A stretch of 6,567 nt of DNA from NCBI GenBank assembly GCA_003535775.1, contig DPYO01000124.1, positions 1-6,567 on the forward strand, read 5' to 3'. The DNA comes from Fidelibacterota bacterium. GTDB lineage: Bacteria > Fidelibacterota > Marinisomatia > Marinisomatales > UBA8229. Shown piece by piece: positions 1 to 5,577 of this stretch (positions are counted from its first letter, which is position 1; each line of letters opens with the position of its first letter). The translations under genes were made by a program, and so were the position numbers. The notes beneath the pieces were generated by a model. The model saw nothing but the letters and a program-made list of their open reading frames with translations, was not told the origin of the DNA and did not search any database.

Positions 1-282
1 ACCGGCAAGTGGTGCGTTCCCTGTCGGATCATGAAACGCAACGTCTGGGCGGATGAGCAGGTGACGGAGTCGGTCAATGCAGCGTTCATTCCCGTGACGA
101 TTGACGTGGATGATCCTGACGCGGCCGCAGCGCTGAGTCGTTACGGTGTCGGCGCCACTCCAAACACGATCATCACTGATCCACAGGGGAATGTCCTACA
201 ACAGAAAGAAGGGGGAATGGGCAAAGCTGACTTCCTTGAATTGCTCGGGAAGCTGAATCCATCCGCTATTAATGACCTGTAG
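1..282 (+). CDS. Thioredoxin-fold protein, C-terminal part (5' end outside window)
   Basis: The frame is open from base 1 and stops with TAG at 280-282, giving 93 residues; the true start lies upstream. The thioredoxin active site W-C-V-P-C is residues 4-8, placed just before a helix (RIMKRNVW) as in thioredoxin_7 / DsbD C-terminal-type domains. A G-A-T-P-N stretch carries the probable cis-proline (P54), followed by the strand TIITDPQGNVL and a closing helix ADFLELLGKL. The protein ends soon after the fold, so this is the C-terminal domain of something that may be longer, for example a membrane DsbD-like reductase or an exported thiol-disulphide protein. The internal ATG at 31 would cut off the CxxC site and is not the real start. 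GC content is about 56%, clearly above the following genes. The fold is confident; the exact redox partner cannot be told. Confidence 0.85.
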   Translation, partial: TGKWCVPCRIMKRNVWADEQVTESVNAAFIPVTIDVDDPDAAAALSRYGVGATPNTIITDPQGNVLQQKEGGMGKADFLELLGKLNPSAINDL

Positions 283-348
283 CGTCGAACGGCATGGTGA
301 CGAATTTTGGTCAATCGAGAAATAATACTGACTACTAATTTTTTTAAT

Positions 349-374
349 AAAGCCCCACATTCGCGGGATTTTTT
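349..374 (+). terminator. Degenerate Rho-independent terminator after the thioredoxin gene
   Basis: A short hairpin (CCC at 354-356 with GGG at 365-367, C358 with G363, ATTC loop at 359-362) is flanked by AAA at 349-351 and a run of six T at 369-374. An A-C mismatch (357/364) and a C-A mismatch (353/368) weaken the stem, so it looks like an eroded form of a stronger CCCAC-ATTC-GTGGG hairpin. It lies 67 bases after the thioredoxin stop, on the right strand to end that transcript. It overlaps the left copy of the 23-base repeat. Confidence 0.45.
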
Positions 375-381
375 GTTTGTG
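359..381 (+). repeat. 23-base direct repeat, left copy
   Basis: Bases 359-381 match 5442-5464 at 22 of 23 positions; the only difference is C364 versus T5447. The block covers the hairpin loop, the 3' arm (GGG), the T run and the following GTTTGTG. The match reaches past what a terminator needs. A second short similarity follows: GATGGGTAG at 386-394 against GATGGGTGGGTAG at 5488-5500. Both copies lie in spacers and in the same orientation, bracketing the four-gene block. Confidence 0.75.
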
Positions 382-400
382 GGATGATGGGTAGATTTGA

Positions 401-1135
401 GTGATGAATCACTATCTTTCGCTATTATTTCTATTTTTTCTAAGCTGTACTCATTCTGATCATCCAGATTTATTATTAAATAAGTTAAAAATCAGCAAAT
501 CGGATTATGATGAATATTTGATTAATCGATCAGAGGGTTTTCACAGATTGAGTGGTATCAATGAAAAAGATTCAACTTATGGGATCATCACTGTACATGG
601 CTATTATCCAACAGGTTGGCAAACAAAAGGCTTTGAATGGGTTAACCCGCTGATGGCATTATCCCATCGGGAGATTCCGGTTTGGTTTTTCAGGTATGAT
701 TGGACTGGATGTCCGGAGACTTCTGCCGGTTATTTATATCGTCAAACTGAGATGTTAATTGAAAACAATCCGCATTTAGATTCATTATGGATCATAGGTC
801 ATAGTATGGGTGGCTTGATAACGTCTTTATTTGCTGAGAATTGGGACCATGATTTTCCAATTACTATTCATAGCATTGCAGCCCCTTTAGCAGGGATGGA
901 TCGTCAGATGTATGGCTGTGAAAAAATTCAAGGAAAAGAGTATAAGATCAGCAGTACTGTAAACTATACTCAGTGGAGAACTGTTCATAGCCAGGATGGA
1001 GCTTTCCGAAAGTTAATAGTTGACCCTCAAGAAGTTTCTATTGAGAGTGGGAAAAGTATATTGCTTCCTGAAAAATGGAATAATATCCGCTTAGGTCACA
1101 ACAGATCTATTCAGTGGGTATGTGAAAATTTTTAA
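401..1135 (+). CDS. Exported alpha/beta-hydrolase (lipase/esterase), probable lipoprotein
   Basis: This 244-residue alpha/beta-hydrolase probably cleaves ester bonds of lipids or other acyl substrates outside the inner membrane. The N-terminus is a hydrophobic signal (residues 5-15) ending F-L-S-C, a loose lipobox that would lipidate Cys16. The oxyanion strand is T-V-H-G (64-67). The nucleophile elbow is G-H-S-M-G-G (133-138), with Ser135 as nucleophile. Asp199 in S-Q-D-G-A-F and His233 in L-G-H-N-R-S are the likely other triad members. The length is typical of small lipases of the PGAP1-like/class 3-like type, and the end looks natural. The first codon is GTG (401), directly followed by ATG (404); either could start translation, and no strong ribosome binding site separates them. 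The last 14 bases overlap the next frame. The substrate cannot be read from the sequence. Confidence 0.85.
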   Translation: MMNHYLSLLFLFFLSCTHSDHPDLLLNKLKISKSDYDEYLINRSEGFHRLSGINEKDSTYGIITVHGYYPTGWQTKGFEWVNPLMALSHREIPVWFFRYDWTGCPETSAGYLYRQTEMLIENNPHLDSLWIIGHSMGGLITSLFAENWDHDFPITIHSIAAPLAGMDRQMYGCEKIQGKEYKISSTVNYTQWRTVHSQDGAFRKLIVDPQEVSIESGKSILLPEKWNNIRLGHNRSIQWVCENF

Positions 1136-1460
1136 CAATACATATATTGCCTGTGAGCCTGCAGTGTGTATGGCCTATGTGGCTCGGGGAAAAGATGAAC
1201 CATTAGAACCCATAGTACAAGTATTAAAAGGGTTCCAGGAGCAATTCCCATTAACTTTTTTAGAATTGTCAGCTTTAATTTATATGGTTTGTATTCGCTT
1301 ATGCATCACTGTAACAATGGCTGTATATAGAAAGCAATTATTCCCGGATAATAAATACATTTCTGTTACAGAAAACCAAGCTTTTGATTTCTTGGAAAAA
1401 ATGCAAAATGAAGACCTGACAAGATGGTCAGATAAATTAGTGGAATATGCTGGACCATAA
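1122..1460 (+). pseudogene. C-terminal remnant of a hydroxylysine-kinase-like (APH-fold) phosphotransferase
   Basis: This frame of 112 codons resembles only the C-terminal end of aminoglycoside-phosphotransferase-fold kinases of the hydroxylysine kinase type. The family pattern is recognisable from about residue 8: C-E-P-A-V-C-M-A-Y, then K-D-E-P-L, F-P-L-T, I-R-L-C-I-T-V-T, and P-D-N-K-Y-I-S-V-T-E. A full kinase is roughly 330-370 residues. The N-terminal lobe, the catalytic H-x-D loop and the metal-binding D-F-G-D region are all absent, so it cannot phosphorylate anything. Homology begins near base 1138-1140, a few bases after the lipase stop, which marks the break. The GTG at 1122 lies inside the lipase gene and is only a possible start. 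The stop at 1458-1460 overlaps the phospho-lyase start at 1447 by 14 bases, an arrangement that looks original and suggests an operon pair. The alternative is a metagenome assembly error. Identification is from memory of family motifs, not a search. Confidence 0.7.
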
Positions 1461-2226
1461 AGAGATATTAAACCTGCGCAGTAAACACTTAGGACCATCA
1501 TTGAGCATATCCTATGATGAACCTCTGCATATTGTCCGTGGTGAGGGACAATATCTTTTTGATGCAAAAGGGAATCGCTATTTGGATTGTGTCAATAATA
1601 TACAGCATGTGGCCCATTGTCATCCAAAAGTCGTCGAAGCAGCACAACAGCAATATAAAAAACTAAATACGAACACACGCTATCTGGATGAAACTATTGT
1701 CAATTATGCTAAAGATATTACGTCCACCTTACCTGATGGATTGGAGGTGTGCTTCTTCGCCAATTCTGGAAGCGAAGCGAATGATTTAGCGTTGCGCTTA
1801 GTTCGTCAATTTACCGGAAACAAGGCAACAATCGTTCTGGATGGTGCTTACCATGGGAATCTATTTTCATTAATTGAGATCAGCCCATATAAACATAACG
1901 GCCCAGGTGGCAACGGGGCACCAGATTTTGTTTATACGCTACCTATACCCGATTCTTTCCGCGGGAAATATCGAGGTGAAGATTGTGGAGAAAAGTATGC
2001 ACAAGAGGTGCAGTCAGCCATTAATGAGATTCAGAAAAAAGGGAAGAAGGTATCAACTTTTATTGCTGAAGCACAAACCATCGTAAATCAGATGAAAGAT
2101 AAAGGACTTTTATTGAGTACGGACGGTCCGGACCATAATGTTATCAAGATCAAACCGCCCTTGGTGTTCAATAAGAAAAATGCCGATGAATTGGTTAAAA
2201 AAATCGATGAAACAATGTCTGAATAA
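1447..2226 (+). pseudogene. Class III aminotransferase-fold phospho-lyase with internal in-frame deletion
   Basis: The 259 codons match the two ends of PLP-dependent class III enzymes of the 5-phosphohydroxylysine / ethanolamine-phosphate phospho-lyase group, normally about 430 residues. The N-terminus is intact and natural: R-S-K-H-L-G-P-S at 11-18, Y-L-D-C-V-N-N at 45-51, the PLP phosphate-binding N-S-G-S-E-A-N-D at 106-113, and Y-H-G at 135-137. The family block N-G-P-G-G-N-G-A-P-D follows at 151-160. After F-I-A-E (205-208, base 2070) the protein jumps to A-Q-T-I-V-N-Q-M and the C-terminal signature S-T-D-G-P-D-H-N-V (224-232) and K-I-K-P-P-L. About 170 residues expected between them are missing, including the D-E-V-Q Asp that holds the PLP ring nitrogen and the Schiff-base lysine near G-K-P. 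It should therefore be inactive. The frame is kept and the TAA overlaps the next ATG by one base. Either a real deletion or an assembly collapse would explain it. Confidence 0.85.
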
Positions 2227-5200
2227 TGAAAAATGAAATTTTACTCATTTTTATCTTAATCTTAGTCGTGGCTATTTTAATGATGAAAATAGAAAAAAAA
2301 TATGAAATGAATGATCATTGGGAAGACCAAACTGTCTTTCAAATCAATCGCGAGGAACCACGAGCCCATTTTTTCCCATTTGAATCAGAAGCATTGGCCT
2401 TAAAAAATGATAAGTCCTTATCTAACTATTATCATTCATTGAATGGCGAATGGAAATTCCATTTTGCTAAAGATCCTTCACAAAAAGCGATTGGCTTTGA
2501 AAAAATAGGCCATGATATTTCTAGCTGGGAAAATATTCAAGTTCCTGGACACTGGGAAATGCAGGGCTGGTCAGTTCCCATTTATTTGGATGAAGAATAT
2601 CCTTTTTCACCCAATCCGCCATTTGTGCCTCATGACTACAATACAGTTGGATCATACGTAAAGACATTTGAGTTGAATAAATTATGGAATAGCCAGGATA
2701 TCTTTATTCACTTTGGCGGTGTGCGGTCTGCATTCTATTTATGGCTGAATGGTGAATTTGTCGGCTATAGTCAAGGTTCAAAAACTCCAGCAGAATTCGA
2801 CATAACAGATAAAGTTATAATGGGTGAGAATCGAATTGCGGTTCAGGTGTATCGTTTTTCTGATGGTTCTTACTTGGAAGGTCAGGATACCTGGAGGGTT
2901 AGCGGATTGGAACGGGATGTGTATCTTTATGCAGTCTCTAAAACACGAATCGCCGATTTTTTTGTTAAAGCAGAACTGAATGAAGATTTAAAATCCGGAT
3001 ATTTTTCCCTTGATATTGATTATTTGCAAAATGATGAAACAGCAGAAGAAAAAACTATCAAGGTTGTTTTAACCGGTTCATCCAAAACATTGTTTGATTC
3101 GACAGTAGTTGTAAAAAAATCAATATTATTTGAATCGGTCATTGACCAGATCAATCCATGGTCAGCAGAAGATCCGTACTTGTATAACCTGCAGATTAAT
3201 TTGTTTAATTCTCAAAAGAAGGTTATAGAAAGTTTCACCCAACAGGTGGGATTTAAACGAGTTGAAATTATAGGCGGAAATCTTCTCATAAATGGGAAAG
3301 CCATTATGTTCCGCGGTGTTAATCGCCATGAATGGGATCCTGTTCGGGGGCGGTCCATTACCGAAGAGATCATGGTCAAAGATATACAACTCATGAAAGA
3401 GAACAATATAAATGCCGTTCGTACATCCCATTATCCTAACCAGGAACGCTGGTATGAGCTATGCAATAAATATGGTCTCTATATCATTGATGAGGCTAAT
3501 ATAGAAGCTCATGGCATGCAATTCCATGAAAAGAGTTATGGACATATTGCCAATGATAGTACTTGGACTGCCCAATGGATCGACCGAGGAAAGAGAATGG
3601 TTGAAAGGGATAAGAATCAACCCTGTATTATTATGTGGTCCATGGGCAATGAAGCGGGTGATGGTAAGAATTTTAAAATACTTTATGATTGGATAAAATC
3701 AAGAGATGATTCACGTCCTGTGGTCTATCAACCAGCCTGGTATGAACGCCATACCGATGTGGTTTTTCCCATGTACAAGAACATAGAATTCATTTCTGAT
3801 TACGCTTCTAAAAAAACTGAAAAACCCCTTATCCTTTGTGAATACGCCCATGCCATGGGCAATAGTGTCGGCAATCTGCAGGATTATTGGGATACATTCG
3901 AAAAACATAAGGCACTCCAGGGTGGTTTCATTTGGGATTGGGTAGATCAGGTCATTTTAAAAACAGATGAAAATGGAACAGATTATTGGGCTTATGGCGG
4001 TGATTTTGGAACAGAGTTTTCTGAGAACGATTCAAACTTTTGTGCCAATGGCCTTATTGCTGCAGATAGAACAATAAATCCCCATATGCATGAAGTGAAA
4101 AAAGTGTATCAGCCGGTTAAGTTTGAAGCAGATAAATTATCTCGAGGCCGCATCAAAGTAACCAATCGCTACGATTTTGTTGATTTGAATCATTTAGATT
4201 TTGAATGGTTTGTTAAAGGCGATGATAAAACTATTTCATCAGGAAAAATTGGAAAACTTGATCTTATAGCAGGTGAATCACAGAAATTAACGTTCAATCT
4301 TTCCGGGATCATCCCAGAACCGGGAGTGGAATATTTTTTAATGGTTCGAGCTAAAACCAATCAAAATCATCCACTCATTTCAAAAGGTCATGTTGTCGCG
4401 TGGGAACAATTTCAATTACCAATTAGTCGCGAGTTGACTGCAGCTCCTTTAACTGATCTGCCAAAAATTACTATCCTGAATACAAACACAGAAATTGAAG
4501 TGCATGGCGAAAATTTTAGTGTATCCTTTAACCGTACTACAGGTCAAATAAAACAATATATTTATAATGGTATTGAACTCTTCATTAAACCTGTTGAGGC
4601 AAATTTCTGGCGAGCGCCTAATGATAATGATCTGGGGAATGGGATGCCAAAGCGAACTGGATTATGGAGAAATGTGAGTGATAGTTTGAAGACCGAAGCG
4701 ATGCGGAGTGAAATAAAAAACGGTTTTGCTCGCGTTGTGGTTAAAAACAGCTATCCATCCATTAATTTTAATTTAGTTTCTGTTTATAAAGTATATGGAA
4801 ACGGAATTATAAAAATTTATAATAAATATTCAATGGCAGACACCTCACTTCCGGAAATTCCAAGAATAGGAATAAAGATGAGTTTATCGGGAGATTTTGA
4901 TGAAGTAACCTGGTTTGGACGTGGTCCTCATGAATCTTATATTGATCGTAAAACATCGGCTGCAGTTGGACTGTATCATGGGTCGGTATGGGATCAGACT
5001 TATCAATATGTACGTCCCCAGGAAACAGGAAATAAAACAGACGTCCGTTGGATGGCAGTTTCCAATGGGAAGATCGGTTTGATGGTCAAAGGATCACCCA
5101 CATTTGATGGCAGTGTCCATCACTATCCATACGAAGATCTTGATTATATTCCCAAAGGACAAAAACACGGCAAACTGAATATACAGCAAAAGGACCAGGT

Positions 5201-5372
5201 GGACTGGTTGATTGATCTTAAACAAATGGGCGTTGGCGGCGACAATAGCTGGGGAGCAAGGCCCCATGATAAATATACACTTTCTCCGGGGAATTATGAC
5301 TATTCCTTCATGCTGGTCCCATTTGAAGTCGGAATAGATTTAACCAGACTTTCCAAACGAACGATGAAATAA
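2226..5372 (+). CDS. lacZ: Beta-galactosidase, GH2 family, LacZ type, membrane-anchored
   Basis: This is a complete 1048-residue enzyme that hydrolyses terminal beta-galactosides by a retaining mechanism. In order it has an N-terminal hydrophobic segment (residues 4-20), a sugar-binding jelly roll (about 40-240), an Ig-like domain (about 240-345), the TIM barrel (about 350-640), a linker domain (about 640-740) and the beta-sandwich small domain (about 755-1035). The acid/base is Glu476 in W-S-M-G-N-E-A-G and the nucleophile is Glu539 in I-L-C-E-Y-A-H-A-M-G-N. N-R-H-E-W-D-P (366-372), R-T-S-H-Y-P (399-404), the Mg2+ site Glu427/His429 in E-A-N-I-E-A-H-G and Trp1009 in D-N-S-W-G are all in place. 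The segment 4-20 is followed by lysines and has no clear cleavage site or lipobox, so I read it as a signal anchor holding the enzyme on the periplasmic side. The ATG overlaps the upstream TAA by one base (TAATG), which suggests translational coupling. Length matches E. coli LacZ (about 1024) plus the anchor. Natural substrate may be plant or algal galactosides rather than lactose. Confidence 0.96.
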   Translation: MKNEILLIFILILVVAILMMKIEKKYEMNDHWEDQTVFQINREEPRAHFFPFESEALALKNDKSLSNYYHSLNGEWKFHFAKDPSQKAIGFEKIGHDISSWENIQVPGHWEMQGWSVPIYLDEEYPFSPNPPFVPHDYNTVGSYVKTFELNKLWNSQDIFIHFGGVRSAFYLWLNGEFVGYSQGSKTPAEFDITDKVIMGENRIAVQVYRFSDGSYLEGQDTWRVSGLERDVYLYAVSKTRIADFFVKAELNEDLKSGYFSLDIDYLQNDETAEEKTIKVVLTGSSKTLFDSTVVVKKSILFESVIDQINPWSAEDPYLYNLQINLFNSQKKVIESFTQQVGFKRVEIIGGNLLINGKAIMFRGVNRHEWDPVRGRSITEEIMVKDIQLMKENNINAVRTSHYPNQERWYELCNKYGLYIIDEANIEAHGMQFHEKSYGHIANDSTWTAQWIDRGKRMVERDKNQPCIIMWSMGNEAGDGKNFKILYDWIKSRDDSRPVVYQPAWYERHTDVVFPMYKNIEFISDYASKKTEKPLILCEYAHAMGNSVGNLQDYWDTFEKHKALQGGFIWDWVDQVILKTDENGTDYWAYGGDFGTEFSENDSNFCANGLIAADRTINPHMHEVKKVYQPVKFEADKLSRGRIKVTNRYDFVDLNHLDFEWFVKGDDKTISSGKIGKLDLIAGESQKLTFNLSGIIPEPGVEYFLMVRAKTNQNHPLISKGHVVAWEQFQLPISRELTAAPLTDLPKITILNTNTEIEVHGENFSVSFNRTTGQIKQYIYNGIELFIKPVEANFWRAPNDNDLGNGMPKRTGLWRNVSDSLKTEAMRSEIKNGFARVVVKNSYPSINFNLVSVYKVYGNGIIKIYNKYSMADTSLPEIPRIGIKMSLSGDFDEVTWFGRGPHESYIDRKTSAAVGLYHGSVWDQTYQYVRPQETGNKTDVRWMAVSNGKIGLMVKGSPTFDGSVHHYPYEDLDYIPKGQKHGKLNIQQKDQVDWLIDLKQMGVGGDNSWGARPHDKYTLSPGNYDYSFMLVPFEVGIDLTRLSKRTMK

Positions 5373-5430
5373 AACCTTATAAACCTTCACAAAGTTTAAA
5401 CAGAATACTAAAATATTGAGATTATCTTTA

Positions 5431-5457
5431 TGGCTCCAATGATTCGTGGGATTTTTT
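5431..5457 (+). terminator. Weak terminator-like hairpin after lacZ
   Basis: A four-pair stem (TCCA at 5435-5438 with TGGG at 5447-5450, one wobble pair) closes an eight-base loop and leads into six T at 5452-5457. It sits about 60 bases after the lacZ stop and is the structural equivalent of the hairpin at 349-374. Here the 3' arm GTGGG is intact but the 5' arm no longer reads CCCAC. As drawn it is a poor terminator. Confidence 0.3.
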
Positions 5458-5464
5458 GTTTGTG
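5442..5464 (+). repeat. 23-base direct repeat, right copy
   Basis: This copy differs from 359-381 at one position only (T5447 versus C364) and lies in the same orientation. In the right copy a stretch of about 24 bases (5465-5488), carrying the tRNA-like hairpin, lies between the repeat and the trailing GATGGGTGGGTAG similarity. The left copy lacks that stretch. Confidence 0.75.
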
Positions 5465-5471
5465 AACTTAG

Positions 5472-5489
5472 GTCGGGCTCATAACCCGA
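5472..5489 (+). other. Initiator-tRNA anticodon-arm-like hairpin (fragment, not a tRNA gene)
   Basis: The 18 bases GTCGGGCTCATAACCCGA match the anticodon arm of bacterial initiator tRNA-fMet. They include the TCGGG/CCCGA stem with the three G-C pairs that mark initiators, and the seven-base loop C-T-C-A-T-A-A with anticodon CAT. Neither side can be folded into a D arm, T arm or acceptor stem, so it is not a working tRNA gene. It could be a remnant of a tRNA or of an integrase attachment site. It could also be a chance hairpin in an intergenic repeat. Confidence 0.5.
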
Positions 5490-5577
5490 TGGGTGGGTAG
5501 AAATATTATTAAAAATTAGTCCTTTAGTTGAATACTACCCCAAGCAGGGTGATGTTTTGTAGACTTATTTTACGATT

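Larger units (their letters stand above)
5373..5577. other. Spacer between convergent lacZ and TPR genes
   Basis: This 205-base AT-rich gap separates two genes that face each other. It holds the weak hairpin, the second repeat copy and the anticodon-arm-like hairpin, plus a small ACCC/GGGT stem (5537-5540 with 5547-5550). I see no T-run terminator positioned for the - strand TPR gene and no reading frame with support. Confidence 0.6.

Noticed and set aside
321..330. TAATAC-like -10 box for the lipase
   Set aside because: No -35 box lies at a suitable distance, and such AT-rich hexamers are expected by chance in this spacer.
359..400. Integron attC site
   Set aside because: The paired core sites (RYYYAAC and GTTRRRY) with an extended imperfect stem are not seen, and there is no integron integrase in the window.
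1280..1567. 95-codon open frame on the - strand
   Set aside because: It lies antisense across the kinase stub and phospho-lyase start, both of which have recognisable family motifs; its own product shows none.
1874..2086. 70-codon + frame inside the phospho-lyase
   Set aside because: It is an out-of-frame shadow of a conserved stretch and has no recognisable motif or upstream signal.
3162..3908. Several open frames on both strands inside lacZ
   Set aside because: They overlap the TIM-barrel region with its catalytic residues in the correct frame, so they are shadows.
5465..5500. Complete tRNA-Met gene
   Set aside because: Only the anticodon arm is present; no acceptor stem, D arm or T arm can be paired on either side.
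5537..5550. ACCC/GGGT hairpin as terminator of the TPR gene
   Set aside because: The stem has only four strong pairs and no T run follows it on the - strand.
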